Shown piece by piece: positions 1 to 11,190 of a DNA stretch of 64,000 bases. The stretch is from positions 70,390 to 134,389 of the forward strand of contig JTDE01000706.1 of NCBI GenBank assembly GCA_014338405.1, in the 5' to 3' direction. The notes beneath the pieces are model-generated. The model did not search any database. It worked only from the letters and a program-made list of their open reading frames with translations, and was not told where the DNA came from. Origin of the DNA: Paragonimus skrjabini miyazakii (taxonomy: Eukaryota; Platyhelminthes; Trematoda; Plagiorchiida; Troglotrematidae). Position 1 is the stretch's first letter, and each line of letters opens with the position of its first letter. The translations under genes were made by a program, and so were the position numbers.

Positions 1-2440
1 TACTTCCTATCAATAGTACCAACTGGCTTACCAGTTTGACCAAGTTATAATTTTATCACGTCTTCTTTGATTTGTTTACTCGAATGTAAATGTATACTCG
101 CTTATTATTTTCTTTGGTAAACATTATTTGTTATGATGTCTTCACAAGATGACTAAGACAATATTTTGACTCTGACAGACCTCGGACGCTTAACGTATAA
201 TAGAAATTTGTTTTATTGGTTTTTAAGCTTACCAGCTACGTGCACCAAACTTCACGAGTTCGAAATTTACCACAGTAGTTGACGATCAGTTGTCAGCTCC
301 AAAAATTAATCATAATCAAATAAATATACGTATATATATATATATGTATAACAGAACCTGGTAGCTTTTGGTTTGACAGTGTTCATGGTCAATGACTGTC
401 GAACCATGAGCAGGATAATGTGTGCACGGTTGTGGGTACGATAAAAGATTATATCAAAACTGACGGAGTTGGACTCGTTGACTGTGTCTGACGTACAAAT
501 AATAAACACAGCTATTTATCAAGGCGGGTTACCAGTCGAAATGCAGAGTAAAATTAAGACAGCTGACAGTAATCTGCCAGTTACGACAACTCTATGTGCA
601 AATTGTTCCAACAGTATGCCCCTCTGAACCAAGAGTAGAGATAAGAGCATCGCGCTAGAGTTCGGGAGTCTGTGCGATGACTTATGCCAACAAATCTGTG
701 ATCCAGCTAGGCTAGCGAACAGTTCTAGTTCGCCACGGATACACGAGTACGTTTGTTGCCATCAACGTTCATGTTCCGCTTGGGTTGTATTAATCACTCA
801 AGTAGTCAGATCGATTTTCTTTAAATTCTACGGATCCATACAGTCACCAGTGGTGTGTAATATTCGCCAAATTGTAAAATCAACATCTTCCGAGAAAGAA
901 AACAAATCACAAAAACAGCAATGTTGTATGGAGAATACCTTGAAGGTGAGTCGGTCAGAAATTCAGATACTAAATTAGTAAACGACTGTAGGTGAAATAT
1001 AAAATAGAAGTATAGACCAAGTTCTGTTTTCTGAGGAATTGTCAAACTCATCAATTCATCTCCAAGCCAATGTGTAGAGTCAGACTTTTCGTATCAAGAC
1101 TGGAATGAGCAATTGGTTAGTAATTTGTAGCGCAGCGGCTAAGCTAAGAAGCGAGCGGAAATAAATGGATCAGTGGAGACAACATATGAAACCAATTGGA
1201 TGTATTGAAACGTTACAGGAATGCACTTCACCATTGGGAATGAACTTTCAGGTGGCCTTAAAACTATAAACACACAGTTAAATGTTATAAATAAACAAAA
1301 CTTACGTGGTAGAGGAAATGCTTGAGGTCAGTCTGAACAAAAACATATGACCGCTTATGTTAGATTATGGCATTCATAATAACGTCAGAGCAAACCGTCA
1401 AATAGTTTATGGGTTGACTTTTCTGGCAAGTTAACCTACAGGAAAACTTGGAATGCTCCGAAGAAAACCATTACTAAATTTAAATGATCACTTGGCAAAC
1501 GAGCAAAACAAATTCATATTCTAGGTGATATTGTGGATGATTCTAATCCTGTCTGTTGAGTTCAAATATATGTGTACATCCGCTTAGTTCATGGCCATTT
1601 TTTGATGTTTAGTGAACTACTGGTACAACGCATTACTGGCCTAGACAAAATATTTTGACCGTAGAACATTTTGCACTTTCCGAGGGTTAAAATATATCAG
1701 AAATCTAACAGTACTGATTCAAAACAAGCAGACACTGTGTCCATGACAACCATAGATTGAAGTTTACCCCATTTTAGTAGTATCCAAAGTGTTAAGCTGT
1801 TCAGAACAGCAGTTTTGAAAACAATCATTCATTACGCCTACATCCCTATAATTTTCGTACTGCTGTTTTACTGTACTAAGTAGAGGGTTCATTCAGCGTA
1901 TTTGCATGTAGAACACACACATCGAACATCCTTGTGACATGAAAAGCCGTCAGAATTGAAGTAAAACGCTTTTCTCTCTGGGCAATCAGTTTCTATCAGT
2001 GTACACACTGGTGGGTAAATGAGCGTGATTCGGTTGGCTTGGACTACACATGAAATGAACACAGGTCATTTCGAGAACTCACCGTACTTCTATATGTGCA
2101 CTTGAGGAATGTCAACTTGCATGGATTGAGTGAAATGTTTTGGTATTGTCTTTATTACTCCTGCTGTTTACGTCTCCGTAACAATCAATTAGGGGACACT
2201 TGATCATACGTTAATTCACAATTTCATTGGATTTAGCACAGTGACACAGAGCTCGGTGTGTTCACCTTCAAATACGGAAATGTGGCAATCTAATGAAGTG
2301 TATACGGCGGATTAATGAAGTACAATTTCAACACAGTATGTTAGCTTGCCAGTACATGTATGGGGACTTGAAGGTGGGAGATCCAACTGCAGCATGTACA
2401 TTCAGACAATGCAATAGATGGTAATTCGACTCATAAGTGA
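1..2440. other. Non-coding stretch, no gene seen
   Basis: AT-rich sequence with only short unrelated open frames on both strands. I see no recognisable domain, RNA gene or transposon end. The only structured feature is the dinucleotide tract annotated separately. Confidence 0.5.
331..350. repeat. (TA)n microsatellite
   Basis: An alternating TA run with a single TG interruption, read directly from the sequence. No associated gene is visible. Confidence 0.85.
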
Positions 2441-2449
2441 ACTACTATC

Positions 2450-2690
2450 TTGTCATCTGTTCTGGATTATACTTTCAGCATAGTGAGCTACAAACGCCTA
2501 CCAATGGTTGGCGGCATCCGAAACGGATTAGCCTATCACAATGACCGAAACCAAAGAACGCCTGCGCTTCAAACCATCACCGCAAGTGACCTGCGCTGCA
2601 CCACTTGCAGTTCCACTCACACACCACGTATCCGGTGTAAACTCGAAGGAATAAGACCAGTAGGTGTGTGAGTGAGGCCTTTGTGTCCAG
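2450..2690. other. GC-richer block of unknown origin with short hairpin
   Basis: This block is visibly more GC-rich than its surroundings and stays open on the plus strand for about 73 codons (2450-2671). It contains a perfect 7-bp inverted repeat, GCAAGTG...CACTTGC, near 2581-2610. No domain is recognised in the translation. It lies about 400 bp beyond the 3' end of the minus-strand RTE element, so it may be an older repeat rather than a gene. A TTTCAG before 2478 could be read as a splice acceptor, but no convincing donor follows. Confidence 0.3.
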
Positions 2691-3050
2691 CTGGCCAATG
2701 TTGGTTAGCCAATTGAATGGCTAGCACGAAAAGGAAACCCTTATCTCTCGGAAAAATAAACAGTGAGAGAGACTGCAATGACAAGATCTATACTAAGAAG
2801 AAAGATATGTAAACTGTAATACAAGAAGCATTTAAGTATACGAATGCATGCTATTGCATTCCGAAGAGGATAAAGTTGGAAAACAAAACTCAAAGTTGAA
2901 CTACGAAAAGATCAGACGGACGATTCATCATTTAATACACCAGCAAAGCCCAAGAAAAGAGTAGGTAGAAGATCACAGACACCCAAGTTGCTGAAAAGAG
3001 GAGCAGATTAGTTGCCAAACGACCATGGTCTTGGTTGATGCAATCATTAA
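2691..3050. other. Non-coding, nothing recognised
   Basis: Purine-rich, AT-rich DNA between the GC-richer block and the 3' end of the RTE element. No open frame or repeat was recognised. Confidence 0.4.
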
Positions 3051-3089
3051 CAAAAACAGAACGGATATGCTGGTATGACCTACCTGAGC

Positions 3090-5060
3090 CTAGCGTACTC
3101 GTTGTCTCTTCGCCGACGGTGCATTATGAGTACGTTGGTGACCTACTAATCCCAAACGGCAAGCGCACTCGCGGCCGCACACATCGCAACGCCATATAGT
3201 CATGTCACCACGACCTATGGCACCGATGGTTCCCTTGCGTACCGCGCGCTTTCGTTCTCGGCCGCGCAATAACTGTTCGTTGAACTCGCGGACGCCCGTC
3301 CGAATTGTATTCCTCCAAGCAGTCCGGTTCAACGCTAAGTCTTCCCAACATCTAAAATTAATTTTACAACATAAAAACTTACCTGCACAGCATCTTGGTA
3401 TCTCAGCTTTGGGCCACCAGGACTTCGCTTATCTGATCTCAGTTGTCCATATAGCACCTGCTTCGGGATACGGTCATCGCCCATCCGACGGACGTGACCC
3501 AGCCAACGAAGCTGATTCAACATCAGCAAGGCTTCCAACCCGTTCATGTCCGCTCGTCGCAGTACCTCAGTGTTCGGAACCATGTCCGACCACCGAATAC
3601 CCAAGATGCGCCTCAGACATTGCAAATGAAAGTAGCTCAAATAGCGCACGTTCCGCTGATACAATGTCCACGTTTCACTACCATACCGCGGTATAGACAG
3701 CACCATTGAGCGGTAAACAAAGAGCTTAGTGCTCGGCTGCAGGCTGTGATTCTTCCAAACACGTCTTTCAAAACGTTCGAAAGCAGTACTAGCCTTTGCC
3801 ACACGAGCTCTCAACTCGCGGTCCACGGACAAATCGGTAGACAGATTGCTGCCCAAGTAGCAGAAATCTGTGCAACTGCCGACAACATCTCCATTGATGC
3901 GAATTTGAGGTGAAACTGCACAGACAACACCTCCGCCCGGAGATGGCTGAAAGAAATAAAATGTCTTACCTGTGTTGATATCCAGTCCAAACTTAGATTC
4001 CGCGGTCGCGAAAGCCGTGGCAATCGCTGTAGTTCGTCCTCGCTATGTGCAAACAGCGCGCTGTCATCTGCGAACAGAAGCATGCGTACCAGTGAGGTAT
4101 GTAACCTGGTTGGGGCACCGAAGCGTCGAATATTCAACAGGCGCCCATCCGTCCGGTACTCAACCTCAACGCCATCCTCCCCAGAATCCTGAAAAGCAAC
4201 TGTTAGCATGGCAGTCAAATATAGGCTAAATAGAGATGGAACCAAGACACAACCTTACTTCATGCCAGTCACAGTGTCAAAATCATCAGAGGTAGATCCA
4301 CACGATTGCACCTCCGCCCTCATGCCCAAATGCAACAATTTAATCAAATTGACGAACTTACCTGGACATCCAAACTTACCAAGCACCGTCCACAGCGCCT
4401 CACGGTCCACGGAATCGAACGCCTTGGTGAAGTCGACGAAGAGGGCATACAGGGTCTGGTTGCGTTCTCGGTACTTTTCTTGAAGCTGTCGAGCAGCGGA
4501 CACCAGGTCGATCGTACTCCGATTCGCCCGGAATCCGCATTGCTCCTCAGGAACATTGGCCTCTAAGACATCCGAATTCAGCCGGTTCAGAAGGATTCTG
4601 GCGAGTACCTTGCCTGCGCAGCTCAGCAGACTGATGCCCCGATAGCTGTCGGGGCATTGCTTGTTACCTTTACCTTTAAACAAAGGTACTATCACAGCAT
4701 CCTTGAAATCCTGTGGCATTTCCTCGGGCTCCCAGATGGAGTGAACCAGCTGGAGAAGTGCACGTTCCATCGCCGGCCCGCCGTTCTTCAGGATTTCGTC
4801 TGGCAATCCATCTTCACCTGCAGCCTTACCGTTGCGAAGTTGACTAATTGCTCTTTACAATTCTAGTAAATCAGGAGCGACAGCAAGTGAAGGCTTGATG
4901 ACCTGTTGTGGCAGGCTATTCACGGTCACCCAATCAATGGTAGCAGGACGATTTAGTAGGCTACCAAAGTGTTTGCACCAGACTTTCATGATGTCCTCTA
5001 GTTGGGTGCACGAACAACCGGTGTCCACGTCTACCAGTGCTTTAGTAGACTGGATAGATG
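3090..5060 (-). pseudogene. RTE reverse transcriptase with C-terminal zinc finger, broken ORF
   Basis: Minus-strand reading in pieces. The linker with a WCKHFGSLLNRP-type motif runs from 5060 to about 4870. RT fingers and palm run from about 4806 to 4258, including the motif LFVDFTKAFDSVDR near 4410-4450. After a nonsense codon at 4255-4257, where the family normally has Gln (K-Q-G), the FADD catalytic box follows near 4060-4080. After a frameshift near 4030 comes the thumb region ending in YGSETW. The tail contains a classical C-x2-C-x12-H-x3-H zinc finger (CDVCGRECACRLGLVGHQRTH region, about 3185-3120) before the stop at 3090. The catalytic FADD is intact, but the protein cannot be made in one piece. 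An RTE assignment is favoured over CR1/Jockey by the FADD box, the endonuclease type and the zinc-finger tail. Confidence 0.88.
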
Positions 5061-5063
5061 GGC

Positions 5064-5923
5064 NNNNNNNNNNNNNNNNNNNNNNNNNNNNNNNNNNNNN
5101 NNNNNNNNNNNNNNNNNNNNNNNNNNNNNNNNNNNNNNNNNNNNNNNNNNNNNNNNNNNNNNNNNNNNNNNNNNNNNNNNNNNNNNNNNNNNNNNNNNNN
5201 NNNNNNNNNNNNNNNNNNNNNNNNNNNNNNNNNNNNNNNNNNNNNNNNNNNNNNNNNNNNNNNNNNNNNNNNNNNNNNNNNNNNNNNNNNNNNNNNNNNN
5301 NNNNNNNNNNNNNNNNNNNNNNNNNNNNNNNNNNNNNNNNNNNNNNNNNNNNNNNNNNNNNNNNNNNNNNNNNNNNNNNNNNNNNNNNNNNNNNNNNNNN
5401 NNNNNNNNNNNNNNNNNNNNNNNNNNNNNNNNNNNNNNNNNNNNNNNNNNNNNNNNNNNNNNNNNNNNNNNNNNNNNNNNNNNNNNNNNNNNNNNNNNNN
5501 NNNNNNNNNNNNNNNNNNNNNNNNNNNNNNNNNNNNNNNNNNNNNNNNNNNNNNNNNNNNNNNNNNNNNNNNNNNNNNNNNNNNNNNNNNNNNNNNNNNN
5601 NNNNNNNNNNNNNNNNNNNNNNNNNNNNNNNNNNNNNNNNNNNNNNNNNNNNNNNNNNNNNNNNNNNNNNNNNNNNNNNNNNNNNNNNNNNNNNNNNNNN
5701 NNNNNNNNNNNNNNNNNNNNNNNNNNNNNNNNNNNNNNNNNNNNNNNNNNNNNNNNNNNNNNNNNNNNNNNNNNNNNNNNNNNNNNNNNNNNNNNNNNNN
5801 NNNNNNNNNNNNNNNNNNNNNNNNNNNNNNNNNNNNNNNNNNNNNNNNNNNNNNNNNNNNNNNNNNNNNNNNNNNNNNNNNNNNNNNNNNNNNNNNNNNN
5901 NNNNNNNNNNNNNNNNNNNNNNN
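5064..5923. other. Assembly gap (860 N)
   Basis: Unsequenced bases inside the RTE element, between the endonuclease and RT domains. Any open frame crossing it is an artefact. Confidence 0.99.
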
Positions 5924-5930
5924 TGTATCA

Positions 5931-6345
5931 TCAGTGTGACATATAGTGACATATAGTTGGACCATAAACACTAACAAATATAGCACACTTACCTCGACCG
6001 AGTCGCAGGCGCATAGACAGCATTCGAGGGCTGATGCCGTGCGGTTCGCCTATCATCAAAGCGTTGATGCGATCAGCGACTGCAAAACAGACACCATGCT
6101 CCCGAGCACCGTCTGTCGAGTTACCTATCCAGTAGAAGGTGTACCCGGCACCTGCTTCTCGTAACTTACCATGGTCCGCAAGCCTCTTCTCGCTGAAGGC
6201 TGCTACATCGATCCCATAGCGATGCAGTCCCATCGCGACCAGCGCAGTGCGCCGTTCTGGCCGTCCGTTAGAGCTGCATCAATCCAGTAGCGTGCGCACA
6301 TTCCATGCTCCAACACAGAGCGTCTTGCGTCCCCGAGCCTGTTTC
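5931..6345 (-). pseudogene. RTE apurinic/apyrimidinic-like endonuclease domain, N-terminal part
   Basis: The minus-strand translation begins with a TLCVGAWNVRTLLD motif (about 6345-6300), the family signature for the first catalytic Asn of the exonuclease/endonuclease/phosphatase fold. After an interrupting stop it continues with a region reading ALVAMGLHRYGIDVAAFSEK. That aligns with the SET/SEx acid motif, here SEK. It then continues toward a VYGP motif before the N gap. The domain nicks target DNA for target-primed reverse transcription. The remaining catalytic half lies in the gap. The stop after LLD and the adjacent frame change make this copy non-functional. Confidence 0.8.
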
Positions 6346-6844
6346 AGGTTGCTCTTCGGGTTATTGAAACTTGAGTGAGCATTATCTGCTCGGGTGAGTG
6401 ATTGGCAGTAGCATATTTTTGCCTATCCACCCTGCCATGTGCAGCAGATAGGGCGAACCGGTTTATCCTGCGCGACGGCCGATGCAGTATGGTATTTGAT
6501 TTATGTTGTATAGTCATGGGTTTTATGGGCTTTGGATACTGCCAGGATGCGCAGACCTAGACAGGAGAGCGATTAGGGGCCTCAACCAAAGCGGTTGGCT
6601 CAAAAGCCTGTACCGCAAGGCAGCAGTTGACACACACGCAGCAGAATCAACCATCCAGGACAGGCTCGACAGTCACTACCTAAGACATTCGGCACATTCA
6701 CATAGAGATAATACTGCACAGACAAACCAATCACATACAGAGAATCAGACGAGGCGAACCGGACCGAAACGCAACAGATTGACACCACACACAGCGAACA
6801 CCTCACAACGGACGCATCTGCTTTTTGTCTGGCTGCTCCCCTTT

Positions 6845-6965
6845 GGCCAATCTGACAGGGTTGAACCTGCAACGACCGAGGTCGCAGTCAGCACAGCCCT
6901 CCGGATCAAAACAGCACACAAGCCTGACCACCAGGCCAAGGTAGCAGAAAAGGTCAAGCAATGCT
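6845..6965 (-). promoter_or_regulatory. tRNA-like sequence in the RTE 5' region (possible Pol III-type promoter)
   Basis: On the minus strand a stretch resembling box A (GCCTGGTGGTCAGG, about 6950) is followed about 70 bases later by a good box B (GCAGGTTCAACCCTG, about 6870). It lies upstream of the endonuclease in the element's 5' region. Spacing is wide for a canonical tRNA and no cloverleaf was folded. It could be an internal promoter or a SINE-derived head. Confidence is low. Confidence 0.3.
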
Positions 6966-6967
6966 GG

Positions 6968-6990
6968 TACACACACACACACATACGCAC
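6968..6990. repeat. (CA)n microsatellite
   Basis: Short CA-dinucleotide tract on the plus strand at the presumed 5' boundary of the minus-strand RTE element. Confidence 0.8.
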
Positions 6991-7058
6991 AAGTGATACA
7001 TCACTATTTTCATTGACAAACAAGAACAGAAACTGAGATTTTGCTCAAGTGATAGGAA

Positions 7059-7305
7059 TTAATATGGTAACCTGAAAGTACATCCAAGAACTAGTTGGAC
7101 CAGAATGACATTTGACTCCTCCTTGACTATGTTCCGCAGGTCAAAAACAGCATTTTTCAATGAAGGGCCAACACACGCATTAAGAGCGGTTTTTAACTGA
7201 CGATGAAACTGTTTAACCGTTCCGTTTTCTGGTGAATGACAAAAACTTGTGCGAATGTTTGCACCCTTTATCCAGGCTGGCACTAGACGGAGATGCGTCA
7301 CTCGT
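7059..7305 (-). pseudogene. Ty3/Gypsy-type integrase fragment
   Basis: Minus-strand translation of about 80 residues ending at 7059. It contains a region matching the end of the integrase DDE core: an IRTSFCHSPENG segment, then a FHRQLKTAL segment, then a VLGCTFRLP segment. These match the family pattern of a His-Pro/NG loop, FHRQLKAAL helix and TLRLP turn. The catalytic Glu that normally precedes FHR (VERFHRQLK) is Lys here (VKQFHRQLK), so the fragment is catalytically dead. No LTR, RT or RNase H was seen next to it. It is a detached scrap beside the RTE 5' end. Confidence 0.7.
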
Positions 7306-8160
7306 TTCCTCGTTCACATTGCAAACCTGCAGTAACGTGTTGATAAGTGGTTCGAGGTGAGACTGTTTCGATTTTTGAGAGCCAATAACAGTGTGCAGAC
7401 AACGATCGGTAAGTTGGCGTTGCAAACTTGTCTGTAATCGATGCTCAATATCGCCATCGTGAGGAGCACAACATGCTTGGCCATTTGTGGCCAATTGTCC
7501 GGTCAGTAGCATAGACTGAACGACCGGATTCGTGATTCATTTCGTCCACAGTGTCCGAGAGGGTAAAAATTCGGACGCAAATAAAGTCCATCTGAGCAAA
7601 AGACACAAACACCTACCACAAAGATATACACTCTCATTATTGTCTGTCCAATAGGAACAAACAATTCAGAATGTTAATGCTATGACTGACAGACAAAGTT
7701 GTGCAGTTGAAGTTGTCATTTCAAAGTAAAACTTTGGTGAACTTACAGCTGTATTCATCCAGGTATATAGCATATTTGGGGTGCTATGTCTAATCAGTCG
7801 GGGCGACAATAGACAGAGGACTGATAGTAAAATCGAATAATTAACAACTAAGCGGCATTCACTAGTGGTTAACTGGAAGGCGGCATTTGAGAAACGAGGG
7901 CGTGCATGCAAAAATGCAACGAATCGGGAACAAAAGCTATGTGTTATTGTATGTCCAGTTCTAACCGACTACTTATTAATCCTAGCCAGGTGAGCTGTCC
8001 CTAAGTATAAAATGGGCATGTGTGAACTACTTGGCAAAACGCTGGAAACCACTGTGCTCATGTTCTGTCCCAGAATATTCGATACGATGGTGATGTAAAA
8101 GCGGGCTTGTTTCCGCCATATATTTGACGTTCAGCAAACTTCGTGAGTGGTACTGAACTG
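7306..8160. other. Mostly non-coding; one unexplained minus open frame
   Basis: A minus-strand frame of 99 codons (7213-7512) overlaps the integrase scrap at its 3' end. It has a protein-like composition but no recognised domain. It may be decayed retroelement sequence upstream of the integrase core. Nothing was recognised in 7513-8160. Confidence 0.35.
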
Positions 8161-8164
8161 TTAC

Positions 8165-8229
8165 CTGTGTACCAGTACTACAGCCGCAAACTGTACCATC
8201 CATTAAGGTGACACTGGTCAATTTGACCA
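8165..8229 (-). other. Candidate short internal exon, minus strand
   Basis: A 65-base block has a strong polypyrimidine-type acceptor (TTTTGTTCAG) immediately upstream and a donor (CAG/GTAACA) immediately downstream on the minus strand. Only one of the three frames is open across it, encoding about 21 residues (VKLTSVTLMDGTVCGCSTGTQ region). No family is recognised. A coincidence of splice-like signals is quite possible. Confidence 0.22.
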
Positions 8230-8420
8230 CTGAACAAAACACAATTGTCCACAATACAGAATGTTGTTTGACTTCTGGTGGAAAAAATAAGCATGATTCG
8301 CTTCCAGGTTATTTCCACACGTTTGAAGAGAGACTTCACATGTAGCATGCTAATACAAAGCAGTTATTGTATAACTAAGTCTATGACAGACAGGAAGTTC
8401 GCTAAAGTCTCTGTGATTCA

Positions 8421-8642
8421 TTGAATATTATTGGTGGATGTTATAACAAAAATGTTGTTCCTGTGAATCCTGTCGAAATCCGGAGTGAGGCAGACCGTTT
8501 AACTGATTTTGATTCCAAAATGTTCGAACTAGCAACCAAACATTTGGTTCCGACAGCGTTCAATAAATTCAAAAAACTGGCTTCATGCGGCACTATCAAT
8601 GTGTTTTACAACTTTGTAATTGATACACCTGTCATTTCCTGA
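8421..8642 (+). other. Unassigned open frame (73 codons)
   Basis: Open on plus from an ATT/ATG-rich start to a stop at 8642. The composition is protein-like (acidic and basic residues balanced, a segment around SEADRLTDFDSKMFELA), but I recognise no domain and see no clean splice sites. It abuts the interspersed repeat at 8640-8900, so it may be part of an older repeat. Confidence 0.2.
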
Positions 8643-8900
8643 ATAGTAGGTGGCCCGTTTTGTGACCGCAAAAGACGTTTGGCTTGCAAAGTTGTTTATT
8701 AAGCAAACTCCCGTACAGGTTGTGGTGAAACATAGGACCGCGAACACGTACATTCATTTGCACGGCTGATCTGCATTCACAGACATTGGGTACCAGTACG
8801 TTGTCATTCGCCCTAGTGCACTTCCCCCATAGCGCATACACACTATTCCGATAGTCTATTTTGGTCCGTCAGCTTCCTGGCGTTAGGGCTTGCCTTTCAT
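8640..8900 (-). repeat. Unidentified interspersed repeat X, copy 1 (minus)
   Basis: The reverse complement aligns over about 230 bases with 60200-60430 on plus. The shared sequence includes an AATAGTGTGTAYGCRCTATGGGG block, a GTACCCA block, a GCGGTCCTATGTTT block and a terminal TTTTGCGGTCA block, with substitutions and small indels between copies. Neither copy has an intact ORF or recognised protein. It could be an LTR fragment, a MITE or a SINE body. Confidence 0.75.
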
Positions 8901-10390
8901 TTCCTAAATGTATACAGCCTCGTTTTTGAGTAGTATACTACTCACAAACGAAGCCGGTTACTATATAACGCCCATAGTTGAGCGGAAGGTTATTGAAATT
9001 AAAAAAACCCAGATAATAGCCAAGTTCTTCAGCTCAAAGTTGAAATTACATGTATTTGTATGTATACAGTCGTGTGTGTAATTTGAGAAGACTATTTGCC
9101 ACTCAGTGTCTGCCACATAGTCCGTGCGAATATTTCACTGAATGTTTCTATCCATGTGGAGCAAGTACAAAATGGTAGCCTATGAAAGCATCCAGCATCT
9201 TGAGCAACCATCGCAGCCTCTGAGAAATTCCTTGTATTAATGCGTACTATATTTTCTCACAAAAAGTTTAGTATCAATGAAATACTTGCCTTATTTGTTT
9301 CTAATCCAGATCACAGAATAAATAGTATTGTTCGGAACTTTGCCAACAAGCACATTCAATAATCCATCACCTATTTATCTTCAAACAGATCTCTGTCAAA
9401 CTTATCTTCTCTTTAACGTTGTTCTTTCGCTGTCTCATTCAGACATCTCAATTTCATTCGCCACCCAATAGGCGTTTATTCTTTTTGCTGGTCGAGCTTG
9501 TTTGATAAAATTCGGTCATCAATAGCTCACAACTAACAAGACTTCTGTCAACCAAAACAGTGTAAGGTCGTGAAGCAAATTGAAACGAACAGGGGTGACA
9601 CTACTGTGACAATTCATAAATGATCTGAACATTTATCCTGGGGTTTGCACTTTATATTCTCACGTAGTAGATATAGGCTACAAATATGTGCTTGGTTAGC
9701 TGATCAGGTAAACCGTGTAGTCGTTTTTGACTACAACTATTTTAAAGAAAGTGTGATTGACAAACAGGAAGTTTCAGGTCTGCGAAACTCAGTTGTTCAA
9801 ACGAACGCTCTAATGATGAATGCAATCGGAGTAAAAATAAATCCCGAACTCATATGAAAGCATATTGAAAGCATTATCTTAAAATAGATTCATACAACAT
9901 TTCCTCATTAAAATGAGGTTTACATAAACCGATTGGTTTGATTGTTTTTATGACTACGAGCCAAATGAAACTGATAATTTGTGTCGGCTATAATTCAAAA
10001 AATCACCTTGTTGTTTTGTGATTGGTTCAGAACCGATAGGTCACAGAAGCCGCCTAAGTTTTATTTTTCTTCTCACATCCAATAAAGCTCAACTGGAAAC
10101 TTTGAATTCAGACTAGTTAGCAGAAGTAACTACCGTTATTCCAAGTATAAAAGTTCTCACTACATTTTCAGAAAAGACGCAAACTCGAGACGGAAGACCG
10201 TGTTTCAATTTCCTTCAGCTGCAACGAGTGTTGTTTAGTCAGACCGTGACGTAGTAACGGATGTTGTGATAAAACTAGTTGTTTATGACAGTTTCATTCG
10301 GTGCATTTCAGAAATTGGAAAAGAAAGACTGGCGTTTTTGAGGAATTCAACTATCGTCTAGACTGGAGTCTGGAATGAGCCCGTCCACTT
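8901..10390. other. No gene recognised
   Basis: AT-rich DNA. A 70-codon plus frame at 9645-9857 has ordinary-looking amino-acid composition but no domain. Nothing else stands out. Confidence 0.35.
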
Positions 10391-11190
10391 AGGTTCATTC
10401 TATTCTGAAACGCACCGATTTGATTCGCGGACACGACTGTGTGAGATGTGTTCGGTATGTAGACGAGGAAAATCGATACCACGGTTTCCCTGGTCATGGC
10501 ATACCGCACTTCACACGTAGCCTCATATGCATATTCCCTGCTTGCCTGACTGATTTCGACGACTGGCTATCCGTGTTTGCCTGTTTGTCCGATGTGTACT
10601 GTTTCAATATGTTTCATTATTCAATACTGATATTTTGCTGTAAATGTTTCTGTTAATATTTTGGTTTCATACACACGAACATTTGTCATTCGATGATTAA
10701 CGTTTATGAAGTATGCATACTATAATTTTCCCACTTTAACCGGCTTGAGGAAGGCTCTTCTAAAAGATCATAGTGCCTTGGAATCGATGACACTTTTGAT
10801 TTTTACTCGTTTTAGCTTAACAGAGAGAATCACTGATCAGTTTCCTTCGTTTTCCATACACTTATTACGAATACCTTCGGGTTTACTTGTACTCATGAAC
10901 TTATTTACTGTTCTTGTAATTGGCTTTGTATACTTTTATATACGTACTGACGAATGTTCACTCACCAGGAATCAACGAAGCATTTTAATGTTGTTGTTAT
11001 TGTGTTCTTATACGTGCCGATTGCTTATTGGACTGCTTCTAAATGGCACTGGTTCATCGAATTGCTAGTTCGTTCGACTCAACACAACCCCATCAAGCTC
11101 GACGTGCTGTCCTTCACCCGGGGAAAACGGACATTATTTTGGTATGTGCTAGACAGACCAATTAACCACAACATTGTCATAAGACATTAG
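10391..11190 (+). other. Cluster of unassigned open frames
   Basis: Three overlapping plus frames occur here (10420-10656, 10706-11068, 10954-11190). The 120-codon frame at 10706-11068 encodes two long hydrophobic stretches (around LLVLMNLFTVLVIGFVYFYI and LMLLLLCSYTCRLLIGLLL) that would behave as membrane segments. AT-rich non-coding DNA also gives such translations. A possible donor (GTTCG/GTATGT) lies near 10455. I cannot assign a function. Confidence 0.2.

Larger units (their letters stand above)
3050..6990 (-). mobile_element. RTE-clade non-LTR retrotransposon (LINE), near full length but inactivated
   Basis: On the minus strand the order is: a 5' region (about 6990-6350), an AP-type endonuclease (about 6345-5931), an 860-base N gap (5064-5923), the linker and reverse transcriptase (5060-3400), and a C-terminal C2H2 zinc finger (about 3185-3120). 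Length and order match a complete RTE element of roughly 3.9 kb. Inactivating lesions are visible: nonsense codons at 4855-4857 and 4255-4257, a one-base frameshift near 4030, another near 3345, and a stop/frameshift in the endonuclease near 6290. The copy is therefore dead but recent enough to read through. Related but older scraps lie at 25490-25740 (plus) and 41490-41780 (minus). Exact ends are uncertain because no target-site duplication was identified. Confidence 0.88.

Noticed and set aside
3355..3387. On minus, CAG/GTAAGT ... TTTTAG looks like a 31-base micro-intron inside the RTE RT.
   Set aside because: The translated stretch has the same length as the equivalent segment in RTE proteins, and the reading only needs a one-base shift near 3345. 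It is coding sequence with a frameshift, not an intron.
3960..3985. On minus, GTAAGACATTTTATTTCTTTCAG resembles a 23-base intron.
   Set aside because: The frame is open through it and gives the expected INTGKT-QPSPG region of the RTE. It is also too short for a spliceosomal intron.
4855..5986. Very long open frames across 5064-5923 on both strands.
   Set aside because: They consist of N-gap codons and carry no information. The same applies to the frames over 21916-22705 and 62466-62565.
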